Shown here one piece after another: positions 1 to 6,282 of a DNA stretch of 12,678 bases (position 1 is the first letter of the stretch; every line of letters starts with the position of its first letter). The notes under the pieces are model-generated. The model was given only the letters and a program-made list of their open reading frames with translations. It was not told the DNA's origin and searched no databases. This stretch comes from an uncultured Oscillospiraceae bacterium. Its GTDB lineage: Bacteria; Bacillota; Clostridia; Oscillospirales; Acutalibacteraceae. The DNA is taken from assembly GCA_900552985.1 (NCBI GenBank), contig USBP01000016.1:1-12678 (forward strand), given 5' to 3'. The position numbers and the translations under genes were made by a program.

Positions 1-35
1 CCGGTCGAACGTAAAATAGATAAACGCTTATCCAT
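1..35 (-). CDS. dxr: 1-deoxy-D-xylulose 5-phosphate reductoisomerase, N-terminus only (runs off the window)
   Basis: Only 11 full codons are visible, reading MDKRLSILRST followed by the first two bases of a Gly codon. This matches the usual start of Dxr, where a short beta strand leads into the NADPH-binding GSTGSIG loop of the second enzyme of the MEP isoprenoid pathway. An AGGTG ribosome binding site lies 7 bases before the ATG. The gene follows cdsA by 34 bases on the same strand, and pyrH-frr-uppS-cdsA-dxr is a common order in Bacillota, which is the main support. Oddity: the first Gly of the loop is Arg here (codon CGT instead of GGT). The assignment rests on very few residues plus synteny. 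Confidence 0.7.
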   Translation of the reverse strand, partial: MDKRLSILRST

Positions 36-69
36 TAGTATGCACCTGCCGTTCCAATTATATGAAACC

Positions 70-912
70 TCATGCCAGCATTGCCGCCAGCCGCACGATA
101 AAATAAAGCGTCGGCAGCACAAACAGGCAGCTGTCAAACCGATCCATCACGCCGCCATGGCCGGGGATCAGCTTGCCAAAATCCTTTGCGCCGTAATTGC
201 GCTTGATGACGGAGGCGGACAGATCCCCGAACATGCTAATCACCGCAAGCGCAATCGTAATCAGCAGCACCGCCCAATAGGGCAGCAACAGCCGCTCCTC
301 CACAATCGCGTTGAAAATCACATACACCAGAAGGTTCACGAGCACCGCGCCTGCAACGCCTCCCACAGCGCCCTCCCAGGATTTTTTAGGGCTGATCTTC
401 GGCGTCATTTTATGCTTACCAAATTTGCTGCCTACGAAATAAGCGCACATATCCGTCACCCACGCGCTGCTGATGCCAAAGATCACAAACAGCAGGCCGT
501 CCGCCTTTGAATAGCTCTGCGGATAAACGGTATAGATATCCCGCAGCAACAGCATGCACGAAAAGGAAAGCGGGATTGCAAGGGAGGCAAACAGCGCGAT
601 TGCAACGTGCTCAAAGCGGGTGATCTCATATTGCGCAAGCATCAAAAGCAAAAGCAAAATGCAGTAACCGATCGCGATCAGAGACGCAGGCAGGGCAATC
701 TCTGCTGAGATGAGCACCGGAAGCAGCGCGGCGAACGCGATACTGACCCCCATTAAAAGCTTGTTCTTCACCTGCGCCACGCGCTCAATTTCAAACACAG
801 CGATGCCGGAGAGCAACGCCGGAAACAGTGCAAATACCGGTGTATAAATACACAGGAGCATCACAATTAAAAAAACGACGACGCCCACGCCGGAAAGAAT
901 TCTTGTTTTCAT
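70..912 (-). CDS. cdsA: Phosphatidate cytidylyltransferase (CDP-diglyceride synthase)
   Basis: This integral membrane enzyme makes CDP-diacylglycerol from phosphatidic acid and CTP, the branch point for phosphatidylglycerol and other phospholipids. From the chosen ATG the protein has 280 residues, normal for the family. It is hydrophobic almost throughout, with about eight membrane segments. The family signature is present near residues 234-261: SxxKR, then KD, then the PGHGGVMDRFDS block with its conserved HGG and DRxD residues. The ATG at 912 begins MKTRILSGV, as family members usually do. Its ribosome binding site is weak (AAAGG, 13 bases away). A GTG at 1014 would add 34 basic, non-family residues, so I prefer the shorter form. 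It lies 107 bases after uppS and 34 before dxr, probably in one operon. Confidence 0.95.
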   Translation of the reverse strand: MKTRILSGVGVVVFLIVMLLCIYTPVFALFPALLSGIAVFEIERVAQVKNKLLMGVSIAFAALLPVLISAEIALPASLIAIGYCILLLLLMLAQYEITRFEHVAIALFASLAIPLSFSCMLLLRDIYTVYPQSYSKADGLLFVIFGISSAWVTDMCAYFVGSKFGKHKMTPKISPKKSWEGAVGGVAGAVLVNLLVYVIFNAIVEERLLLPYWAVLLITIALAVISMFGDLSASVIKRNYGAKDFGKLIPGHGGVMDRFDSCLFVLPTLYFIVRLAAMLA

Positions 913-1019
913 TGTGTTGATCACATGCCTTTCATGAATCGGACCTGTCAAGCCAAAGGCCCGCCGCACGTATCTCCCCCTGCGCCAGACAGAGTGCAAA
1001 AGCTGCCGCGCCACATCGT

Positions 1020-1775
1020 TCAGATTCCACCGAAGCGGCGGCTGCGCTTTTGATAGCTCGCTAACGCCCGGTCAAAATCTGCTTCTGTGAAATCCGGCCA
1101 CAGCACGTCGGAATACCAGAACTCCGCATAAGCCGCCTGCCAGATCAAAAAGTTCGAGAGCCTGTATTCTCCACTCGGGCGGATAATCAGATCCGGATCA
1201 GGCTGCCCGGCGGTATAAAGCCCGGCCTCGATATCTGCAAGCGTGAGCTCTTCCGGCGTTTTCGCACCCTGCTGAACCTGACGCGCCAGCTCCCGCACGC
1301 TGTGCAAAAGCTCCTGCCGCCCGCCGTAATTCACAGCGATGTTGACGACCGTTCTCGTCGCCTCCAGGCTTTCTGCCTGCGCCTGTTGCATCAGTGCAAC
1401 AATATCCTGCGGCAGCCCCTCCTGACTGCCGATAAAACGGATGCGCATCCCGCGCTGCGCATTCTCTTTTTTGCGATCCTCAGCCTCAAAGAGATATTCG
1501 CGCAGCAGATCCATGATTGCGGAGACCTCCTGCGGCGGGCGCGCCCAGTTTTCCGTGGAAAAGGCGTAAAACGTAATATATCGGATACCAATGTCATTGG
1601 CATATTCACAGATGCGGCGAAAGACGCGCGCCCCCTCCTTATGCCCTTCTGAGCGCTGCATACCGCGCTGCTTTGCCCACCGGCCGTTTCCATCCATGAT
1701 AATCCCCACATGCTGCGGGAGATTCTGACGCTCTATCGCAGGCATACCCTGCACCGCCTTCCCATCTTCAAGCAT
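1020..1775 (-). CDS. uppS: Isoprenyl transferase (undecaprenyl diphosphate synthase)
   Basis: This cis-prenyltransferase adds isopentenyl units to farnesyl diphosphate to make the C55 lipid carrier for peptidoglycan and other wall polymers. The 251-residue protein has the N-terminal IIMDGNGRWA motif (residues 25-34, catalytic Asp28) and the C-terminal block DPDLIIRPSGEYRLSNF (193-209), followed by the WQ..Y.E segment. The RPSGE form differs slightly from the commoner RTSGE. The start is uncertain. The ATG at 1775 has no clear ribosome binding site, while an internal ATG at 1745 has GGGAAGG about 11 bases upstream and would still leave the catalytic motif intact. The gene is 214 bases downstream of frr and 107 upstream of cdsA on the same strand. 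Confidence 0.95.
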   Translation of the reverse strand: MLEDGKAVQGMPAIERQNLPQHVGIIMDGNGRWAKQRGMQRSEGHKEGARVFRRICEYANDIGIRYITFYAFSTENWARPPQEVSAIMDLLREYLFEAEDRKKENAQRGMRIRFIGSQEGLPQDIVALMQQAQAESLEATRTVVNIAVNYGGRQELLHSVRELARQVQQGAKTPEELTLADIEAGLYTAGQPDPDLIIRPSGEYRLSNFLIWQAAYAEFWYSDVLWPDFTEADFDRALASYQKRSRRFGGI

Positions 1776-1904
1776 TTTACAGGCAATTTTTCAGTGCAAA
1801 AAAATCATAAAGGAAACCCTGACCAACTACTCCAAGTGAGGAACCCAGAGCGCATAATGGGCGCCGCACCTTCCGCAGCAGCCCTTCGCCAGTGTTTACG
1901 AAAA

Positions 1905-1955
1905 TGCCATCCTGCGGGAGGGCGGAACAATGCCCGCCACACCCTCAGAATGACA
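1905..1955 (-). repeat. Structured inverted repeat between frr and uppS
   Basis: Arms 1905-1917 and 1943-1955 are complementary apart from one mismatch and two positions that become G-U pairs in the minus-strand transcript. Inside them is a second perfect 5-bp stem, GGCGG (1921-1925) with CCGCC (1934-1938) around an 8-base loop. The transcript of this operon would carry the whole hairpin in the 214-base frr-uppS gap. There is no T-tract after it, so it does not look like an ordinary terminator. It may be a dispersed repeat or an RNA processing or stability element. Confidence 0.5.
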
Positions 1956-1989
1956 AAACCACCACAACGCCGCGGCTTTCTTTCTCTGA

Positions 1990-2550
1990 TTAGATCTCCA
2001 TGATCTCCTTCTCTTTTTTCGCGGAGATCGCGTCGATTTCCTTTGTAAATTTATCCGTAATTTTTTGAAGCTCGTTTTCGCCGTCCTTCAAATCATCCTC
2101 TGTGATTTCCGAGCTCTTCTTCATCGCCTTGAGCTTTTCAATGCAGTCGCGGCGGATCGAGCGGATGGCAACCTTGGCCTCTTCCGCCGTCTTGCTCACG
2201 GTTTTCACCAATTCCTTGCGGCGATCCTCCGTCAAGGGGGGGAAAACAAGGCGCAGCACACGGCCGTCATTCTGCGGATTGATGCCAAGGTCAGAGGTCT
2301 GAATTGCTTTTTCAATCGGATGCAGGGTGGAGACATCCCACGGCTGAATGGTGAGGATTCGCGCCTCCGCCACAGAGACCGCCGCCATCTGGTTGATCGG
2401 CGTCGGCACGCCATAATAATCCACATGGATCTTGTCGAGTACGGAAGCGTTTGCGCGGCCCGCACGGATGGAATCGTATTCGCTGTTTAGGGCGCGAATT
2501 GTCTTTTGCATGCGCTCGTTCGCATTATCGTATACCTGCTGCATCTCCAT
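1990..2550 (-). CDS. frr: Ribosome recycling factor
   Basis: RRF works with EF-G to split the post-termination ribosome into subunits in the cytoplasm. The 186-residue length is typical. Family landmarks are visible in order: the N-terminal helix leading to RAGRANASVLDKI (about 29-41), the domain II stretch beginning VDYYGVPTPINQMA, the NDGRVLRLVFPPLTEDRRKELVK region, and the long charged C-terminal helices (DDLKDGENELQKITDKF). The ATG at 2550 has GGAGG 9 bases upstream and lies 4 bases after the pyrH stop, so the two genes are almost certainly cotranscribed and perhaps translationally coupled. Nothing unusual was seen. Confidence 0.98.
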   Translation of the reverse strand: MEMQQVYDNANERMQKTIRALNSEYDSIRAGRANASVLDKIHVDYYGVPTPINQMAAVSVAEARILTIQPWDVSTLHPIEKAIQTSDLGINPQNDGRVLRLVFPPLTEDRRKELVKTVSKTAEEAKVAIRSIRRDCIEKLKAMKKSSEITEDDLKDGENELQKITDKFTKEIDAISAKKEKEIMEI

Positions 2551-2554
2551 GGGG

Positions 2555-3265
2555 TTAGTCCTCCTTCACGATTGTACCGATATTTTTCCCCAGCACCGCA
2601 TCTACGATATTGTGGGGATTGTCAAGATTAAATACCAGAATGGGGATGTTGTTATCCTTACAAAGAGAGGCCGCCGTGCTGTCCATCACATTGAGGCCCT
2701 TTTGCAGAATGTCAAAGTGGGAAAGCGTATCAAATTTCACCGCGTCATCAAATTTGTTTGGATCGCGGTCATAAACGCCGTCCACATTCGTCGCCTTGAA
2801 AATAATATCCGCATCGATCTCCGCAGCGCGCAGGGCGGCCGCCGTATCTGTTGTGAAAAACGGGTTACCCGTGCCGCAGCCAAAAATGACAACACGGCCC
2901 TTTTCCAGATGGCGAATTGCACGATTGCGGATATAGGGCTCGGCAATCTGCTGCATGGCGATTGCCGTCTGCACCCGGACGGGCACCTCCAACTGCTCCA
3001 GCGCATCCGCCAGCGCGAGGGAATTCATCACCGTGGCAAGCATGCCCATGTGATCTGCACGCGTGCGATCCATATCGCCGCTGGAGCGCCCACGCCAGAA
3101 ATTGCCGCCGCCCACCACCAGGCCGATTTCAACGCCCATATCAGAGCATTCCTTCACGGCAGCGCAAATTTTCTGCACCGTATCAAAGTCAATGCCGTGG
3201 CCCTGCGGGCCTGCGAGCACCTCTCCGCTGAGCTTTAAGAGGATACGCTTATATACTGGCTGCAT
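2555..3265 (-). CDS. pyrH: UMP kinase
   Basis: This enzyme phosphorylates UMP to UDP in pyrimidine nucleotide synthesis. It is a hexameric amino-acid-kinase-fold enzyme, unrelated to eukaryotic UMP/CMP kinases. The 236-residue product has the N-terminal KLSGE phosphate-binding loop, the GGGNFWRG loop, the [14 protein letters not shown] helix, [17 protein letters not shown] and the [10 protein letters not shown] nucleotide-binding segment. The ATG at 3265 has GGAGG 7 bases upstream. An in-frame ATG 21 bases further up (3286) has no ribosome binding site, so the shorter form is chosen. It is the first gene of the operon here. In many Bacillota rpsB and tsf lie directly upstream, and they are absent from this position. 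Confidence 0.98.
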   Translation of the reverse strand: MQPVYKRILLKLSGEVLAGPQGHGIDFDTVQKICAAVKECSDMGVEIGLVVGGGNFWRGRSSGDMDRTRADHMGMLATVMNSLALADALEQLEVPVRVQTAIAMQQIAEPYIRNRAIRHLEKGRVVIFGCGTGNPFFTTDTAAALRAAEIDADIIFKATNVDGVYDRDPNKFDDAVKFDTLSHFDILQKGLNVMDSTAASLCKDNNIPILVFNLDNPHNIVDAVLGKNIGTIVKED

Positions 3266-3309
3266 CGTAAAACCTCCGATATTCATTTTTGAAGGATCTT
3301 ATTATGGTT

Positions 3310-3338
3310 ATTTTACTGCATTCGGCGCGCCGTGTAAA
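3310..3338 (-). promoter_or_regulatory. Sigma-A type promoter for the pyrH operon
   Basis: On the minus strand there is a -35 box TTTACA (3333-3338), a 17-base spacer and a -10 box TAAAAT (3310-3315), each one base from consensus. Transcription would start near 3303, giving a leader of about 37 bases before the pyrH ATG. The upstream part of the spacer is a perfect 10-bp palindrome, CGGCGCGCCG (3323-3332), which could be an operator or may be chance. Confidence 0.7.
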
Positions 3339-3584
3339 GAGAAAAACAGGAAAGTTGGAACAGATTGCAGAATTCCATCTTCCAGAAAAAGCCGGGAACT
3401 GCATATGAGCCGGGGCGAGCGATAGGCCGTTCTGCACATCAATATCACAAAACAGGCCTGGACGGTGTTGGCACATGCATGCAGCCCATCTGCCCGGCCT
3501 GCCGAATCTGCCGCACCGCCCAGCTTCGCCTTTCTCATTTCAAGCCCGCCAAAAGCCGGAATTGAGGCGGTTGGCGCAAAACAG
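3339..3584. other. Intergenic stretch with no recognised gene
   Basis: About 245 bases lie between the pyrH promoter and the stop of the HMA protein gene. Open frames exist on both strands, but none has a plausible ribosome binding site together with a protein-like composition. No clear terminator hairpin with a T-tract follows the HMA gene. Nothing else was recognised. Confidence 0.5.
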
Positions 3585-3986
3585 TCAATTGCTATCCTGC
3601 GCCGTCCTATCCACCCACTCCACACGGGCTGCCAGGTAACCCGCCTGCCGGACGATTTCCCTGAGCGTTTCATCCGAGGCCGGCTCTTTCATCCGCACCA
3701 GAACGGCATGCTTCCGGAGTTCCACTTTGGCATAGAAGCCCTCCTGCCCGTGAAATGCGTTTTCAATCCGCAGGGCACAATTTTTACAGGTCATCCCATC
3801 GACGGTGATTTTACAGACGTAAGGATAGTGGGCCGCGTCCCGATCCACAGGGCGGACGCGCCGAACCTCATCCCCCCCCCCGCCACAGCAGCCGCTTTTC
3901 AGCCGCTTCACATAGCCGCGCACAGAAACGACCGCAATTACAGCCAATGCAATACAGATGATGCTCGTAGACCAGTTGCCTTCCAT
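3585..3986 (-). CDS. Membrane-anchored heavy-metal-associated (HMA) domain protein
   Basis: The protein has 133 residues. One N-terminal membrane helix (about 8-23) is followed by a short basic stretch, a Cys-Gly-rich linker (SGCCGGGGDE, 31-40), a VRPVDRDAAHYPY segment, and an HMA fold with the metal-binding motif GMTCKNC (Cys67, Cys70). Clostridia often carry proteins of this plan, and a role in copper or other soft-metal binding at the membrane is likely but unproven. No transporting ATPase is adjacent. The ATG at 3986 has GGGAG 10 bases upstream. A TTG at 4010 would add 8 residues and is less likely. The gene has its own promoter 3' of tatD. Oddity: the glycine linker is encoded by a run of ten G (C on the plus strand, 3872-3881), a slip-prone tract inside the reading frame. 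Confidence 0.85.
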   Translation of the reverse strand: MEGNWSTSIICIALAVIAVVSVRGYVKRLKSGCCGGGGDEVRRVRPVDRDAAHYPYVCKITVDGMTCKNCALRIENAFHGQEGFYAKVELRKHAVLVRMKEPASDETLREIVRQAGYLAARVEWVDRTAQDSN

Positions 3987-4032
3987 CACAAAATTTCTCC
4001 CATCTGCCAAAGGGCGTTACATTGTGGTTAGC

Positions 4033-4080
4033 ATAAGCTAATCGCAAGCTTATCGTATCACCCCGGCATCCGTTTGTCAA
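4033..4080 (-). promoter_or_regulatory. Promoter and operator-like inverted repeat upstream of the HMA gene
   Basis: On the minus strand there is a perfect -35 box TTGACA (4075-4080), a 17-base spacer and a -10 box TACGAT (4052-4057). Overlapping the -10 and running downstream is a perfect 7-7-7 inverted repeat, ATAAGCT (4033-4039) and AGCTTAT (4047-4053), around a 7-base loop. A smaller repeat, TTAGC/GCTAA (4028-4032 and 4037-4041), overlaps it. The position fits a repressor site, and a metal-responsive repressor would suit the downstream gene. No known operator consensus was matched. Confidence 0.6.
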
Positions 4081-4112
4081 TCGCGGGCCATACACGGGTT
4101 TTCCACCGCCCA

Positions 4113-4893
4113 TCAAGCCAAATCCGGCAAGCCAAACAGCCGCAGGGCGTTTTCTCTGGTCCGGCGCAGCACCTGCTCCGGCGTGATCCCGCGCACCTGC
4201 GCAATTTTTTCCGCCGTATAGGGGATCAGAGCGGAGGTGTTGCGTTTGCCGCGAAACGGCACGGGCGTCATATAAGGGGCGTCTGTCTCGATGAGCAGCC
4301 TGTCCTCCGGCACCCAGGCCGCCACCTCCACAGGACGGCGCGCGTTTTTGAAGGTCACCGCGCCGCCAAGGCCGATATACATACCTAGCCCCACGAGATC
4401 CCGCGCCATCTCCACGCTGCCGGAAAAGCAGTGGAATCAAGCCGCGCGGCCGATATTTCTGCAACAGCTTCCACATATCCTCATGCGCCTCACGGTCGTG
4501 CAGGATAACGGGAATATCGCGCTCCACGGCGATCTGGAGCTGCCGCTCCAGCAACTCCCTCTGCACCTTACGCGGCGCGCCGTCGTCATAGTGGTAATCT
4601 AGGCCGATCTCCCCGAGCGCAACGGCGCGCGGCTCTTCCAAAAGCGGCAGGAGACGGTTAAGATCATCCGGTTTTGCCCTGCCTGCCTCCTGCCCGTGAA
4701 TGCCTACCGCCGCCCAGATGTAAGGGTAGCGCGCAGCCAGCACAATCGCCCGCTTCGACGAGCGGATATCCACGCCGCAGTTAATCACGCCGCAGACCCC
4801 GTCCTCCGGCAGGGCGGCGAGCACTGCCTCGCGATCGCCGTCAAACGCCTTATCGTCATAATGCGCATGCGAATCGAAAATAATCGGATTCAT
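4113..4893 (-). pseudogene. tatD: TatD-family metal-dependent hydrolase, interrupted by a +1 frameshift
   Basis: TatD proteins are TIM-barrel, metal-dependent DNases or hydrolases of the cytoplasm. The two reading-frame segments together give about 259 residues, the usual length. The first (4893 to about 4437) has HAH (His9, His11), GEIGLDYHYD (Glu95) and ILHDREAHED (His132). The second has FHCFSGS (His154), YIGLGGAVTF and the ETDAPY motif (Asp204), ending at 4113. All expected metal ligands are present across the break. The frame change lies between RGL and FHCFSGS, where one extra base near 4437 explains it exactly. The ATG at 4893 has AGGGG about 10 bases upstream. Another oddity is GIHGQEA where the family usually has GIHPHEA. 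This is either true inactivation or a base error in the assembly. Confidence 0.85.
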
Positions 4894-4908
4894 CCTGCAA
4901 AGCCCCTT

Positions 4909-5005
4909 CTACTCTAAAAATGGAATAGCCTCTTCTGCCTCATCAAATTCAGAAATAAAGCAGGCGGTGCAATGCATCCTGCGCCGCCCGATTTTCAGCT
5001 TTTTC
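4909..5005 (-). pseudogene. Possible C-terminal remnant of an unknown gene upstream of tatD
   Basis: A 31-codon frame runs from the edge of the 5006-5276 element to a TAG at 4909-4911, 15 bases before the tatD ATG. It encodes an acidic tail (FDEAEEAIPFLE) after a short basic, Cys-containing stretch (MHCTACFI). The purine-rich composition and the operon-like spacing to tatD resemble the end of a real gene whose body has been lost or displaced at the element boundary. The first in-frame stop upstream is the TAG formed by the element's own end. I do not recognise the family, and chance is possible. Confidence 0.3.
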
Positions 5006-5276
5006 TAGCATCAGTGTACAAGCTAAGGCGGGCTCAGACGGGTGCTCGCTGCGTTCTCGGGCGCGGCAGGGCGGCGAGCCCGGCCGTGCCCTGCGGCCTT
5101 GCGATCCCCTCGCCTGAAGCGGCCTTAAGCGGTCCTTCGGAGTTTTCAGCCTGTGGCCAGGATGCCTGGCAAGGCAGACGACACAGCCTTCCTTGCCGGA
5201 AGGCAAGGAGGATAACGCAGCCAGGGGCGTGGCCACAGCGCTGAAAACCGATGCGTACCCTTGTACACTGATGCTA
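5006..5276. mobile_element. MITE-like non-coding element with perfect 17-bp terminal inverted repeats
   Basis: The ends TAGCATCAGTGTACAAG (5006-5022) and CTTGTACACTGATGCTA (5260-5276) are perfect reverse complements, giving a 271-bp unit. The outermost TA at each end could be a TA target duplication, as made by IS630/Tc1-type transposases. If so, the element proper is 5008-5274 with 15-bp repeats. The left half is GC-rich with interleaved short inverted repeats, for example CGGGCTC 5029-5035 with 5076-5082, and GCAGGGC 5066-5072 with 5088-5094. The right half is a large hairpin listed separately. No convincing coding frame crosses it. It lies between the divergent tatD and ribokinase genes, where their promoters would be expected. 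No transposase was found in the window. Confidence 0.7.
5142..5248. repeat. Long imperfect hairpin inside the MITE-like element
   Basis: GTTTTCAGC (5142-5150) and CTGTGGCCA (5151-5159) pair with TGGCCACAG (5230-5238) and GCTGAAAAC (5240-5248), with one bulged base. Weaker pairing continues inward. At the tip is a perfect 8-bp stem, TCCTTGCC/GGCAAGGA (5190-5197 and 5202-5209), closing on a 4-base loop. The hairpin is nested within the terminal repeats, so both strands can fold. Confidence 0.75.
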
Positions 5277-5311
5277 CAGTGCTTTGACTCCCCCTGGCAC
5301 GCTCACCGCAG

Positions 5312-5331
5312 TGGCGCGCGCCAGCTTGACA
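5312..5331 (+). promoter_or_regulatory. Palindrome and -35-like box upstream of the ribokinase gene
   Basis: TGGCGCGCGCCA (5312-5323) is a perfect 12-bp palindrome with a central CG, the symmetry typical of LacI-family operators. Three bases later is a perfect TTGACA (5326-5331), but the base positions for a -10 hold GAGAAA, a poor match, so the promoter is only tentative. Control by the LacI protein encoded downstream is inference. Confidence 0.4.
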
Positions 5332-5365
5332 GGATCGAAAAGTCTGCGGAGAAACGAGGTAAGCT

Positions 5366-6282
5366 ATGGGAAAAGTGATTGTATTCGGCAGTTTAAACAT
5401 GGATCTCACCATTGAGTGCGACGCCATGCCACAGGCAGGGCAAACCGTAGAGGGGCGCAACTTTTTGACGAATCCGGGCGGAAAGGGCGGCAATCAGGCA
5501 GTCTCTGCTGCAAAGCTCGGCGCCCCTACCTGGATGATCGCGCGCGTCGGTCGGGATCTGTTTGGAGATCAGCTGTGCCTGGCGTTGGAAAGCGCCGGCG
5601 TCAACTGCACCCATGTGGATCACAGCGACTGCAACAGCACCGGAGTGGCATCACCCGCTGCGCGGGAGATAACCGGATCATCCTCAATGCCGGCGCCAAC
5701 CATGAGATGCGCGCAAAGGATGTTGTGGATATCCTCGACCGTCTGGCGGAACCGGGCGATCTGTTCGTAACCCAATACGAGTGCGACGGGCGCGCCGTCA
5801 TCGGCGCCCTTGCCGCCGCCAAGAGCAGGGGCCTGTTCACCCTGTTCAATCCGGCTCCTGCAAAACCGATCCCGGCGGAAGCGTATTCCAGCATCGATCT
5901 GATTGTGGTCAACCAGACGGAATGTGAGTTTCTGACCGGCCTGTATCCCAGCGATACGGACAGCTGCCAGAATGCGCTGGCCCGTTTTAAAGCGCTTGGC
6001 GTTGGCGGCGCGATCATTACTCTGGGCGAAATGGGCAGCGTTTGCCGCATGGGAGAGAAAATCATCCAGGTGGGCAGCTATTCCGTACCGAATGTAGACA
6101 CCACCGGGGCCGGGGACTCCTATATTGGCGCGCTGGCATGCGCTCTTGTGCAGGGCGAAGCGATGGAACAGTGCATGCGTTTTGCCACAAAGGTTGCATC
6201 CCTGACCATTACAAGGCCCGGCGCTCAGCAGTCGATCCCCTATCTGAATGAAGTGGAAGCTTATTTTAAGGAGGAATCATAA
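5366..6282 (+). pseudogene. rbsK: Ribokinase (PfkB family), interrupted by a -1 frameshift
   Basis: Ribokinase phosphorylates ribose to ribose 5-phosphate for entry into the pentose phosphate pathway. The first segment (5366 to about 5649) has FGSLNMDLT, the PGGKGGNQAV sugar-binding motif and NSTGVA. The second, in another frame, has ITRCAGDNRI, NAGAN, VNQTECEFLTG, TLGEMGS and the ATP/anion-hole motif DTTGAGDSYIGAL with the catalytic Asp near residue 251. Restoring one base after 5649 gives about 305 residues, the normal length. A 4-base loss would fit equally well if the ancestral text was GVAVITR. The ATG has GAGG 6 bases upstream. The stop TAA abuts the ATG of the nucleoside hydrolase, so this is the first gene of the operon. 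No slippery heptamer is present, so programmed shifting is unlikely. Confidence 0.88.

Noticed and set aside
913..1014. A 34-residue N-terminal extension of CdsA starting at GTG 1014
   Set aside because: The extension is basic and unlike known CdsA starts, while the ATG at 912 begins with the usual family sequence.
3308..3673. A 121-residue minus-strand frame overlapping the end of the HMA gene
   Set aside because: It starts inside the HMA gene in another frame and shows no recognisable domain. The pyrH promoter lies at its end.
4949..5236. Open frames on both strands across the MITE-like element
   Set aside because: They are Arg/Ala/Pro/Ser-rich, as expected from GC-rich hairpin DNA, and cross the inverted repeats. 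No ribosome binding site or protein-like pattern was seen.
5641..5655. Programmed -1 ribosomal frameshifting in ribokinase
   Set aside because: No slippery heptamer lies at the junction, and PfkB kinases are not known to use it.
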